A DNA stretch of 64,000 nucleotides, from positions 248,001 to 312,000 of the forward strand of contig JAMYHL010000036.1 in assembly GCA_025531455.1 (NCBI GenBank). Reading direction: 5' to 3'. Below are positions 47,108 through 58,034 of the stretch, piece after piece. Numbering within the stretch: the first letter of the stretch is position 1; each line of letters starts with the position of its first letter. Source of the DNA: Apiotrichum sp. Y4204 (taxonomy: Eukaryota > Basidiomycota > Tremellomycetes > Trichosporonales > Trichosporonaceae). A program made the position numbers and the translations under genes. The notes below the pieces were generated by a model that worked only from the letters and a program-made list of their open reading frames with translations, did no database searches and was not told the origin of the DNA.

Positions 47108-47519
47108 CTACGCGGATTGCCGAGCGGGCGAGTCCATCCCTTCGCCCTCAGCCTGCACCGTGACGGGGGAAGTGTACGCAGCGAATCCCGTGCGGTCAAC
47201 GACACGAATCGTGCTTCCGTCAGATTATCCCCAAGAACTGAGGACTTACACCCCGGTGCCGGGCGCAAGGCCGACGTCCCACTTGATGTTCGTGTCGGAG
47301 GTGGTGCCGAGGTCGACGAGAGGGGCCGACGCCGGCTGGCCGCCGGGATGGACGAAGACGTAGTATGGCGCGACGCCGCCGCGCCACGTGAGCTGCGCCT
47401 GTACGCCCTGGACGAGTGTGGTCTGCGTCTTTCAGTGGGTATCGGGAATTGGCACTCACTGGTGCATCGACCGTCAGGGAGTTGTGACGTTCGATGTCGG
47501 CGGCGGAGACGGCGGACAT
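47108..47519 (-). CDS. short protein with a Kre9/KNH-like beta-sandwich domain
   Basis: Exons are 47519..47460, 47422..47250 and 47213..47108, giving 112 residues. Nearly all of it is one domain: LTVDAPTTLVQGVQAQLTW, RGGVAPYYVFVHPGG, then TNIKWDVGLAPGTGVTIRVVDRTGFAAYTSPVTV. This resembles the extracellular Ser/Thr-rich GPI-anchored (Kre9/KNH) fold found near the N-terminus of many basidiomycete cell-surface proteins. Those proteins normally have a signal peptide and a GPI or membrane anchor. Here there is neither: the chain begins MSAVSAADIERHN and ends in EGEGMDSPARQSA. An upstream start at 47621 would add 34 residues but no clear signal. It may be a trimmed cytosolic paralogue or a decayed gene. 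Confidence 0.62.
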
Positions 47520-47874
47520 GATGGAGGTGTTTCTAAACGAAGTCCTGCAGCTCTGAGTATGTGAGCAACAAACCGCACGAGATGTATTCGCGACCGGCAG
47601 GCGAAGGGCGGAGGCCATCACAGTCGGTACTGGTACGAGAATACAGCGTCACATGACCTTTAACATCCTCAAAAACACTGACAAGCTCCCTTGGAGACAA
47701 TGGATCCAGTATCCGGTAGGCAGCTGAGTGCTACGGCAGGTGCGTGCCCCATCTACCCGACATCGGTCCTGCCTCTATGTCTCTTTCTATCTACCATGGA
47801 GCCTCTGTGCACATGTCATCACATAGTGGTATCTGTCTACAGCGCCTCCCTCTCCATGCATACACTTTGTTAGA
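47520..47874. other. intergenic
   Basis: Promoter side of the beta-sandwich gene and 3' UTR of RPT5; nothing else seen. Confidence 0.6.
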
Positions 47875-49633
47875 TTAGGCAAAGTACTGGATTTGTCAGC
47901 TTTGGACAATTGGACAAGCCAACAGATACGCACGTGGTGCTCCTTCGCCTTGCGGGCCTGCACTTCGAGGATACCGCCGTGGAAATGCTCGTGGGTGAGC
48001 TGTGTTGCGTTCTGTCGCAACGCGAGCTGCGAGTTAGGCATGTCACAAGCGATCGACCTACCATGCCAGCCTCCACACAGACAGCCTTAAGCTGGGCACC
48101 GTTGAAGTCCTCAGTCGACCGGGCCAGCTCCTCAAAGTTGACACCCTTGTGGTTGAGCTTACGGGCGTGAATTTGCAGAATACGCTCGCGTGCCGACTCG
48201 TTTGGCAACGGGAACTCGATCTTGCGGTCCAGACGACCAGAACGGAGTAGTGCGGGGTCGAGAATGTCGATACGGTTAGTCGCAGCAATGACCTTGATGC
48301 GCTCGTCACTGGAGAAGCCGTCCAGCTGGTTGAGGAGCTCAAGCATGGTACGCTGCACTTCACGGTCACCAGCCTTGTTGCTGTCGAAACGCTTGGTACC
48401 GATGGCGTCCAACTCGTCAATAAAGATGATCGCCGGTGCCTTCTGCTTTGCGAGCTCGAATGCGTCGCGGACAAGCTTGGCGCCGTCACCAATGTACATC
48501 TGAACGTCAGCGGAAGTGCATTGTCAGCACTCACCTGAACCAGGGAAGGACCAGCAAGCTTCAGGAAGCACGCGTTGGTCTGAGCGGCACAAGCACGCGC
48601 AAGAAGAGTCTTTCCGGTACCCGGCGGTCCATACATGAGCACTCCCTTCGGAGGCTTGATACCCAGCGTCTTGAACTTGTCGGCCTGCTGCATCGGAAGA
48701 ACACTGGGGTCAGCTTATGACGCGACAGCTCACGTACATGGCCTCAACAAGCTCCTCAATCTGCTTATCGGCACCACCAATGTCGGCATACGACTCGGTC
48801 GGCTTCTCATCCACCTCCATCGCCTTTACACGCGCGTCATACTCTGAATTGTCAGCTTATACGGACTGTAAAGCTCACCAGCTGGCAACTTGTCAAGAAC
48901 GAGGTAAGAGTCCTTGTTGACACCGATAAGGTCTCCTGGGCTGAGCTCCTCATGGGGAACGAGACCAATGATCGGGAGGAAGACGGTCTGGTGTGAGCAT
49001 GGAGAATGTAGAGATTCGTGAACCTACCTGACGCGTCGATGTCTTGATGACGGCACATTTCGACTTCTTGGCGTTCTGCTCGTTGTGTGCGGCGCCCTCC
49101 TGGACCTCGGCATCAACGTCAAGAATCTGCCGTCAGTGTGTGCCCATCACCTTCTGCACCCACCTCAACAACCTTGGACACAAGGTACGGGAGGACATTG
49201 TTCTGCTTGATCTTGGTCGTGTTGTCCTTGATCCTGTCCTGCATCTGGTTACGCTCGTGAGCGAGTCGGAGGTTCTCCTGGCGCATCATCTTGACCTCGT
49301 TGTCGATCATGCGGGTCTGCATACGGATCTCCTGCGCGTCGCCCTGTCCGTCAGCCAGTGTTGCAATGGATGCCTGCCATACAGCGAGCGCCAGGAAGCA
49401 GGAGCTGGAGAACAACGTAACTCAGCTCCTTGCACCACACTCACATTCAAAACATGGTCCGGAATGTCCTCCCACTTCTCCTCCACGGGCTTGGGCTCCT
49501 CCTCCATCCGCACGTCGTCGCCAGTCGCGGCGGCGGTTTCGGCGGCAGCGGACGAGCTCTCAGCGGACGCCTTTTCGCTCGGGGAGGGGTTGTTCGGGGG
49601 AGGCGCGGGGGGGTCGGGGGAAGGCTGCGACAT
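47875..49633 (-). CDS. RPT5: 26S proteasome regulatory ATPase Rpt5
   Basis: Exons are 49633..49445, 49373..49164, 49126..49028, 48987..48879, 48843..48738, 48703..48535, 48499..48062, 48026..47934 and 47886..47875, giving 474 residues. The order is an acidic N-terminus, a coiled coil ([19 protein letters not shown]), an OB domain ([20 protein letters not shown]) and an AAA domain. The AAA domain has Walker A GPPGTGKT, Walker [12 protein letters not shown], and sensor and arginine-finger elements ATNR and [10 protein letters not shown]. The [20 protein letters not shown] box is diagnostic for Rpt5/PSMC3. Rpt5 unfolds substrates and docks its C-terminus into the 20S alpha ring. The last exon is 12 nt and encodes Tyr-Phe-Ala plus stop. 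Confidence 0.95.
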
Positions 49634-50107
49634 GGTGGTGGGTCGGGAACGAAAGCGGGGTAATGAGGGGAGAGTTTGTAGTCGAGAGTTGTCGCGATGT
49701 CTCGAGGAGGTGGATGGATGTTGTCGAGATGATCGATCATGTTCTTGTGTGTCGTTGACGCTGCGTACGCATCTCTTGGTGGCACACGGAACCAAAACAA
49801 TCTCAAGTGGGACTCGTCAGCGAAGCCACCACCAGGGCAGTATTAAAACTGGATTAGAAAATGTTCTATTAACAATATCGAAATCAAGGCGTGCTAGTTT
49901 CTAATAAGTGTGTCGCGTGGGAATGACGCAACCGATCTGGCCCATCTTCTTGGATGTGAGTGATGGTGGTTGAGCTGTGCAGCTGGTGCAGCAATGGATG
50001 CATGTCCAGAATGAAGATTGAATGTGGGTCTGCTTCGTCGTTCTTTGTACTTTCCCTCCTATCAACATCTGTGCATCCTCTCTCACATTTCTCAGCATTG
50101 CAGCGAC
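49634..50107. other. divergent promoter region
   Basis: Divergent promoters of RPT5 and the acidic protein gene. No gene seen. Confidence 0.6.
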
Positions 50108-51544
50108 ATGCGCTTCTCAACGCGCAACGCGTACTATCTCCGCGCATCAAACTATCGCGTAGTGCCGACGTTTCTGTATCTCGACGAGCGCCATGTGTTG
50201 TGGATGAGCGAGCGCGTGCTCAACCTCGTCATTGGCGCGATGCAGAGCAAGTGAGTGGAGGAAAGGGCCACTGATAGGTGATGGTCTTTGTATACCAGTT
50301 CTGAACGTCTTCTGACTATTACTTCAGGATGGAGCACCTTCTCACTGTCGAAAAGGATTTGAAGAAGCATAAAGTGCATGTTGAACGGGGAGGTAAGCGA
50401 AGGATGAATGTGTTTGATATCGGTCATCCTGACGATTCAGAGGGCTACCAATACTGCTACTTTCTCCGCAAGACGACAAGAACGGAAGTAGTCCTTCTCA
50501 AAGTCAGCTAAACCGAGGAACTTTGAGCTGATGTGCAGAAAAAGACATTTTCACTACGACCGCCATCGCCGCCCCCTGCTCCCGAGGCGGAGCCGAGCCG
50601 GAAACGCAAGGCGGCTTCTGAGGCTCCGCGCAGATCCAGGAGGGCGCGGGACCGCAGCGAGAGCCTTAACGAGAGGATAGGAGAAGAAGACGACATTATC
50701 GCGCAGGACGATGATGACGACTTTATCCAGATCAAGGAGGAGCCTGTTGATTTCGACGAAGTCGGCGAGAATGATGAGTATGCCCCATCGCCAGAGGGCT
50801 TAGAAGACGAGCGGGACATCAAGGACTGGAAGCCGGATGTCGACCTTTCGTATCAAGGTGAGATGACATGTCGGGAATATCATCTCACACCCAGGTTTTG
50901 GTACCACTTCCGTGCAGCTCGTCCTCATCATCGAACCATACCCGCCGCTTCCCCCGAGTCAGTACGCGCCTCCCAGCTCTCGTCTTTCGTCGCGATCTGT
51001 ATCTATCGCTCTTTCTCGCTCGCGTTCCCGCACACAGGGCGGAAAGGCAGGAACAGGCCGTTACTCATCGACGTCTCTCGCGCTCGACAACCCGATGCGC
51101 GCCCCGCTCCCACACGTGCGGAACATGCGTAACGCCACCCGGTCGGTATCGATCGCAGCGACACCCGCTCCGGGCGCGAGCCGCGCCTCTCCGTACTTTG
51201 GGCGGGAGAGCGTGACGCCCGGCCCTGGCGCGAGCTCGCGGCGCACGCCGCTGTTCATGCCGCGTGACACGCCGTTCGGCGATGACGAGGAGGACGAGGA
51301 CGAGCAGGAGGCGTACGCCGAGGCACTCCTCCAGGGCCGGCTGCGGCTCCCGAGCGTGGCGCCGCGCGACGACGACGAGGACGATAACCCCCTCGACGAA
51401 CCTGAGGGCATGATGGCCATCGGAGAGCGGTTGGTCCGCGCTAGTGAGATTGAAGAGGGCGTGGTACGCACCCATGGTGGATGGGAGGAGCGGGCCGAGG
51501 GCGAGGAGAGTGATGTGTTTGGGAGGGAGGAGATCGGGGACTAG
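50108..51544 (+). CDS. acidic, probably nuclear protein of unknown function
   Basis: Exons are 50108..50250, 50328..50392, 50441..50502, 50539..50857 and 50895..51544, giving 412 residues. The first 90 residues look like a compact domain (YLRASNYRVVPTFLYLDERH, VLNLVIGAMQSKMEHLLTVE, then YCYFLRKTTRTEVVLLK). A basic nuclear-localisation-like stretch (SRKRKAASEAPRRSRRARD) follows. After that comes a very acidic segment, with SUMO-site-like IKEEP in IQIKEEPVDF, a Ser/Arg/Pro-rich middle and another acidic tail. I do not recognise the family. Charge layout suggests a chromatin or transcription role, which is inference only. Introns are 36-77 nt and all phases agree. Confidence 0.72.
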
Positions 51545-51765
51545 CGAATCCAAGCTGGTCACTCTTGGCCTGGTTCTGGCAGAATTTTACCTCGGGACTC
51601 ATGGATTTGTGGTCGTTTGTTCGAGACATGACACTGACTCCTAACTCGACTGACTGCCCCTATATTCCTTAACTGGTCACCTGGCCCTTCCGTACAGTAT
51701 CCTTGACCGCCAAAAAGCAGCCCGAACACGAATCGCGTTCGGGCTCGGCGCGAGCGCCGCCGCAA
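51545..51765. other. intergenic with the structured 3' flank of tRNA-Lys
   Basis: 3' UTR space of the acidic protein gene plus the tRNA trailer, which is described separately. Confidence 0.6.
51712..51759 (-). terminator. tRNA 3' trailer: two hairpins and a T5 run
   Basis: Downstream of tRNA-Lys on the minus strand the transcript would form a 6-bp CGGCGC/GCGCCG hairpin (51746-51759). A 9-bp AGCCCGAAC/GTTCGGGCT hairpin with a 9-nt loop (51719-51745) comes next, then TTTTT (51712-51716), a Pol III terminator. The T run directly after the tRNA is only three long, so the primary transcript probably extends about 54 nt. Confidence 0.5.
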
Positions 51766-51848
51766 AGCCTCGTATGGGGCTCGAACCCATGACATTTTGA
51801 TATCTTAGTAGTAAGAGTCAAACTATCTACCGACTGATATAACGAGGC
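51766..51848 (-). tRNA. tRNA-Lys(CUU) with a short anticodon-loop intron
   Basis: Folded by hand: acceptor stem GCCTCGT/ACGAGGC, D stem TATC/GATA around AGTCGGTA, anticodon stem TTTGA/TCAAA, and T stem ATGGG/CCCAT around TTCGAGC, ending in T. The anticodon loop begins CTCTTA, giving anticodon CTT (Lys, AAG codons). About 10 extra nt (CTACTAAGAT) sit after position 37, the canonical place for a nuclear tRNA intron. The mature sequence resembles yeast tRNA-Lys(CUU). It lies 104 bp from the stop of the ABCA gene on the same strand. Confidence 0.93.
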
Positions 51849-51952
51849 TGTCCTGTTCGACGGGCGGGACCGTGCGCCGCGAGCGCTGGAGATGGGAAAA
51901 ACAGCAACACACTAACATGCCGCAAAACTATGGTCTAAATACAACTCGGGGT

Positions 51953-54900
51953 CTACTTTTTGCGGCCGAAACATAGCCACTTTCGGGACTGCGTGACGTG
52001 CCCCGTGTCTTCCTGCACGTTGTGCTCGTTCACGATCGACAGGAAGGCCGTTTCCGTCGACGCCCTGTGTGTCAGCAGCGGTCCAGTCGATCCCTCCTCC
52101 GCCGTCGACATCGGAGACTCACTCGTGTAATGCCATGTGCGAAAGGCCCAACTCGGCCTGCACGCGCTCCATCAAACCAAGCAGGGCGTCGAGGCGGTCC
52201 TCGCGCACATCTGGGATCGAGACGCGCGTCTTGGAGTCATGCGACGGGCGCGCAGTGTCGAACCCGCCGCCGTGGAGATACTTAAGTGTCTCGTCGACGT
52301 GCTCGTCCGACAAATGAATCTCGTACGTCGCGAATCGCGACTTTAGCGACCCTGGCGTGCCGACCGCTGACGGGTTAATAGTGATTCATAAGAAGTTGTC
52401 ACCACTCACCAAGCATTTTACTCGCGATGATTCCGACGCGGGACGCGAGCGCGTCAACCTCCTCCATCGAGTGGGTGGTCATGACGACAGCACGGTCACG
52501 CGTCAGCGCCGCGAGGGTCGCCCACGCCTCGCGCTTGCTGAAGGGGTCGACACCGCTCGAGAACTCGTCGATGAGGACGACGGGGCGGTCGCCGATCAGC
52601 GCAATGGCCAGCGCGAGCTTGCGCTGGTTGCCGCCTGAGAGGGACGTCGCGAGGTCGTCGGCCTTGGGTGCCAATCCGGCGGCGGCGAGGAGCGCGTCCA
52701 CGTCCCGCCCCAGCATGCCCCGCGGAACGCCCTTCAGCCGGCCATACACCCACAGGTGCTGCCGAACGGTAAGGTTCGGGTCAATGGCATTCACCTGCGG
52801 GCATACCCCGAGGGAAGCACGACTGCTGTCAGAGATACGATCACAGATGGAACATGATACTCACGCATCGTTACGGCGCTGGACGATCGAGTGCGAGGTG
52901 ACGAACACGTCACCCCGCGTCGGCGGCTCCACGCCACGAATACACGCCAGTGTCGTGGTCTTGCCTGCACCATTGGGTCCGATAAGGGCGAAGGTTTCGC
53001 CATTGTCGACGCCAAAGGACACATTGTCGACAGAGGGTATCGGATTCCCGCGGAACTTTTTGCTCAGGCCACGGACGACGAGCGCATCGCTCGCCTGCGT
53101 GACACGCTGCGCTTCCTCTGCGACATCCTCGCTGGCCGTTCCGCTCGATGCGATGTGCTTGTTCTTCGAGAAACGGAGGAAGGACGGAATTGGCGCTCCC
53201 GAGTCGACCCACACCAGGATGCCAAACGCGAAAAACATCTGCAGGATCATGTACAGAATTGGTCCGCCGAACTGGTTGATGTCCGAGTAGGGCTTCGATG
53301 TTCGGTTCCCGAGGCCGTCGCAGAGCAGGCTGAAGACGTTGACGGAGACGAGTGTTGCGCGGACTGGCATTAACTATGAAAACCAGCAAGCAGCCTCACC
53401 AATGTTAGGAACGGGGTTGATGAGCGCCATGGTGTAGTGCCCGATCGTCTGGTGCTGCGGTGCGGCCGAGCTGCGGTCGTACGTGAGGATGAGGAGGTAC
53501 ATGGAGAGGTAGAGGAGGGCGAGAACGACATTGGTGCCCGCGACGGCGGCGAAGGATGCCAGCGGCGAGCGGAGGAAGAGGGCAAAGAGATAGGCATAGA
53601 GCGTCGCCGAGATGCCGTAGAGCACAAAGCAGACCCACAGAATGCCGGGCGCGTTGAACTGGGACGAGGCGACGGCGAAGATAATGGTGAGGACCGTCGA
53701 GATGAATACAATGCTGGGCAGCTCGAAGAGAATGTGTCCGAGCCAGAGAGCGACAGGGCTGGCACCGTTACTGTTGTTAGCTGGGCATTGGTCTCCAACA
53801 GCTTACCTGTACTGGTTTGCGCGCACGTTCGATGCACGCTCCACCGTGGGGTACACAGTGGCGAACGCGGGCCAGATGGCGACACCGAGCGCGTAGAACC
53901 CGACCCACTTGAACACTAAGCCGGTGCTGGCAAAGCTCGGGGCGGGGATCCACTGGAAATCGAGGTTGATGCGGAACAGGTTCTGGGGCGAGACACCTGT
54001 CGGCGAGGGGCGCAGCTGCTCGAGAACCGAGTTGGAGAAGAGATTGAGCATGCTCAGGCCTTTGAGCGTCAGCGGCTCGGCCTCGTAAGCGACGATCTGG
54101 TCCGCGCTGGGGAGGCGCGCGAGCGACACGCCGCCGTACGTGAGGTTACGAATCTCGGAGATGACCGTGTCCACGAACGAGGCGTCGGCGGGCAGCTGCC
54201 GCACGCCGGTACGCGAAAGCCAGTCTCCGAGCACCTGTGCTGCACTCCCTGCGGACGCGATCGGGAGGCCGTACATCCACGACATGGCGCTTCGCGGCAG
54301 GGAGAGATTGATCATGCGCTTCGTCTTTGTGACTACCTCACACGACTGCTGGCGGTCCTTCATGAACCTGAGCGGGATGGCAGCGGCACAAATGACAATA
54401 ACGATCGTGACGACAGGCAGGAGCCATCCCTGCCGCAGAATCATGATGCGCTTGCGGAAGATTGTGGACGCGCCGCGCGCCGTGGCACGCAGCCACGACG
54501 GGTGCGTCCCCGGCGTGAGTGCAAGGTCCTCGCCGCGGGTCAGGACCGGCTGGGCAGCCTCGACATCCGTCTCGGTCATTTGGGACGCCTCCTTTGAGAC
54601 TACCTTCATGTCCTTTTCGTCGATTTCCTTTGTGGTCTCGTTTTCGTGATCGCGACTCGACTCTGACGACTCGACACGCCGCGTTCCGTCTACCGTCGCG
54701 GCATTCGACGAGGTGGGGGAGGCGCCGGTCATGTTCGGCGCGTCGTCCGGGTCGACATCGGCGTTCAGGTCGAGGAACACCTCCTCGAGCGTCGTGGAGC
54801 CGACCTGGAATCGGGCACCCTCGACATCGAGGCGGCGCACAAGGCCGCGCACAAAGCCAATGTCGTTCGTCCCAGTGTGCACGAGGACACGCCCCTTGGT

Positions 54901-57273
54901 GGCCTGTATGCTTGCGTCGGGGATATCCTGTCTGAGAAGCGAGAGGAAGCGCGCCGTCTCCTTTGCGTCGCCGTCATCCTCGAGCGCGAGCGTCAGGCCG
55001 CGGCCGAGGCGCGTCTTGAGCGCGACAGGGTTATCGATGGCGAGCACGCGCCCCGGTTGACGGAGGATGGCGACCGTGTCGCCGAGATAGTCGGCCTCGT
55101 CGAGAAAGTGCGTCGTGAGGACAATCGTCGCGTGTCCGCGGTTGGCGGTGACGAGTTTCCAGATTGCGCGGCGCGAGAGCGGGTCGAGGCCGCTGCTGAT
55201 CTCGTCGAGGAGGAGAAGGTTGGACCCGCCGGCAAGAGCACACGCGAGCATGAGCTTGCGCTTCTGTCCGCCGGAAAGGTTTTTGGAGAGAAAGCTGACT
55301 TTTGGCGCGAGGTCGCAGCGCGCGAGCAGAGCGTCGTCGGCCTCGTCCCCCGTGCCCTGGCTCTTGATTGCGCGCCAGAGACGGACGTGCTGCATACAGG
55401 TAAGCTCGTCCCAGAGGACGTCGCGCTGCGAGGCAATGCCGACGCTGAGACCGGGAGCGTATGAGATCGTACCGCCGGATATGCGCGTAAGGCGGCCGAT
55501 AGACGAGAGGGTGGTGGACTTTGCGGCGCCGTTCCGCCCCAGCAGACAGTAGATCTCGTTGCGCGGGATGGCAAGGGAGAGATCCTCGATTGCGACGACT
55601 TTGCGCTTGCGCCCGAAGAGGCCCCACTTGCGCGAAATGTAAGTCTTGGAAATGTGTGAGAGCTGCACGGCGACGCCGTCGTCAACGGCCGGTGCGGCGG
55701 GGGGCTTCTTGCGGAAGAACCGGGACAGTCCCCGGCGCTTCCCGTCCGGTGAGGGGACGCCGTACAGGCGCCGCTCGACGAGGACTGCCAGAGAGGGGTA
55801 GAGGAAGAGAACGATCTGAGGTCAGCATTGGATCCTGACACAGCTTTTCGTTCGCTCACAATAGCAATGACCATGAGGGCGATAATGGGGGCGTCGCCAT
55901 CGGGGCTGCGACGCACGATATTGGCCCCTTGACCAGCCAGTTCCCAGGACGCCATGCCTTTATTCACAAAGATGAGGAACGAGGGCGGGAAGATGAGGGC
56001 AAAAATGAGCTGGGTGCCTGCGCGGGATCCGATAATCTGGCCCATGATAGCAAACAGGATGGCAAAGAACGTGGCGGCGATAGCGGCCAGCGTCGGGGCA
56101 TTCGCGAACGGGGAAGCCACGAGGAACGTCCAGCTGCCCATGCTCATTCCCGCGAGGGCATAGAGCACGATGACGAGGCCGGCGTTCGTGCGCTTCAGGA
56201 TAAACTGCTGGTAGATGACCGCCGTGCAGATCCAGGCGATAATGTACGCCGCGCTGATACTCAAGTGCCACGAGAGGATGCGCGCGCGCTTGCGGCACCC
56301 CATCGCGTCGAGGTGGGCCGTCAGAAGCGAGGCGCGTTCCGAGGCCACGCTCCCCGGAAGATGGTAGACAATACCCAGAAATCCGATAAACCATGCCAGG
56401 CCGAGCAGCTCACGTACACCGCGGAGATACGATGTTGTTAGCGGGGAATAAGCAGTGATCGGCGAGGAGATCGCGGGGATCAGCAGGGGCCACCAGGACC
56501 GAGCGATCAGATCCTGAGCACCTCGCTCTGATCACATCCCATCCGATCTCAGATCTCCAACTTACACAAACGCAGCTCGTCGTCGTGCTCCTCGCGCGTC
56601 TGGGTTGTATACGCCCACGCTCTCGGCGGGTCGGGCGCGGTGCCCGTAACAGCCTCGATGAACGTCTGCAGTCAGCACCAGAAAGAAACATCTACCCACG
56701 CTCTCAATAGCCCACTGGAGGGCGGCGAAGCGCGCGCTCTGGTCGTCCTTGTTGATATTCTCGACATCGACGACCGCGAGCCCGAAATCTCCCCGCAACG
56801 TGTAATTCAGCGTCGCGGACTCGGTATCCACCGCACTAAACGATACCGCGGCGAAGCATTCGGAAAGCAGATTGAAGTTTTCTGGACACTGGGCCTCGAC
56901 GTCCTCTGGAGTCGGTACGCGGGCGACGCGGCCGCTGACGCCTGCGCGGGAGAGCGCATCGTCCAGGAGTGTGAAATCCGCGACGTTCGGGGGGGGAGAG
57001 TACACGAGCTTCAGGCCGAGCAGGTCGGCGGGGAGGGTCGGGAGGGCCTGCGGCTTTCCGGGGCCGTACACGCCGCGGGTTGTGAAGAAGTCCTGCGCTT
57101 TGGCGAAGAAGGCCGCATACGCTATTGGGAGAATGAGGCAGCGCACGAGGTTGATCCACCGGTGTCGCCAGAGCACGATCCTGGGATCAGACACTGCGCG
57201 AGGTTGAGGTTGAGGGGAGCACGCACCAGTTCTTTCTGCACAAGGCAGCGAACTGCGCCGCAAAGGACGCCAT
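51953..57273 (-). CDS. ABCA-subfamily ABC transporter, full length
   Basis: Exons are 57273..57227, 57180..56700, 56665..56566, 56521..55860, 55815..53807, 53770..53400, 53363..52865, 52822..52410, 52366..52123 and 52064..51953, giving 1,645 residues. Layout is TM1, a luminal loop, five or six TMs, NBD1, TM7, a second loop, further TMs, NBD2. NBD1 has GRNGAAKST (523-531), LSGGQKRK (610) and LLLLDEISSGLD. NBD2 has GPNGAGKTTT (1352), LSGGNQRK and VVLIDEFSSGVD. The family boxes QYSNG...LWLGHILFEL and NIVRATLVSVNVFSLLC place it in ABCA, whose members move lipids across membranes. The Gly before the Walker A Lys is Ala in NBD1. The acceptor of exon 4 (GCGAG) is unusual but is the only one that avoids a stop and keeps frame. 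Confidence 0.9.
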
Positions 57274-58034
57274 TTGATAGTTAGTAACGAGTGTGAAGGG
57301 GGTGGGTAGGGGAATGCATCGATCTGGAGATGCGCTATACCTCGATATACTTATGCGCCTTCTGTCAACAGATGCGAGCAATCTCGGAATCTCCACCGTG
57401 CATGCCCGACGGACAAGCAGGTACACAAGATCCCAAGGTCCCAAGGTGGCCAAGTGGCCAAGCCAGCCACGGGCTGCGGCCAAGCGCCAAGCGCCAAGGC
57501 AAGGCCGTATTGCTGCAAGGGTCTGGCCGGGGCCCAACAACGGCGTCGCGGTGAGGCTGGAAAATTCAGGCCGGAGTGACTGCCGTTATCACGCACAGCA
57601 CTCCGCCAGGCGACTCTGGACCCCATCACCATCCCGTCAGACGTCGCAACCTATATGACGGAGGTGACGGCGCGGGCATTTTACGCAGCATGGAGCGGAT
57701 GTAGTGTCCGAAAAGCGGCCAAGACGTAAAGCTTTCCCCGCACATGAATCCGTTCAGTGTCACCTTACCGTAAAAGTACTTGGCGGCGTGGAACTGACCA
57801 GACCTTTCGCTAACGACGTAGACAAGTCATGCATGACGCGTTTAATCTCGGCGCCGGGTTACTCACCCTCGGCCCTCCCGTGCATGTACTCTCGCGGCTC
57901 TCTCCTCACTCGCACTTCTTTTCTGCAACCGCTGCAACCGCTCTTTCACGTGCTTGTTTCCATGACATTGCTAGTACAGAATGCGACTACCGATACTGAT
58001 CCAGTTACCTGGATCCTACGCCTTGGGGGTACGC
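57274..58034. other. intergenic: ABCA promoter and KGD1 3' side
   Basis: It holds a CCAAG motif array and a TATA-like patch close to the ABCA start. No gene seen. Confidence 0.6.
57433..57498. repeat. array of seven CCAAG motifs in the ABCA promoter
   Basis: CCAAG occurs at 57433, 57441, 57450, 57458, 57480, 57487 and 57494, that is seven times in 66 bp, with 7-9-bp steps inside two clusters. On the gene's strand the motif reads CTTGG. It lies 160-225 bp upstream of the ABCA start codon. Confidence 0.7.
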
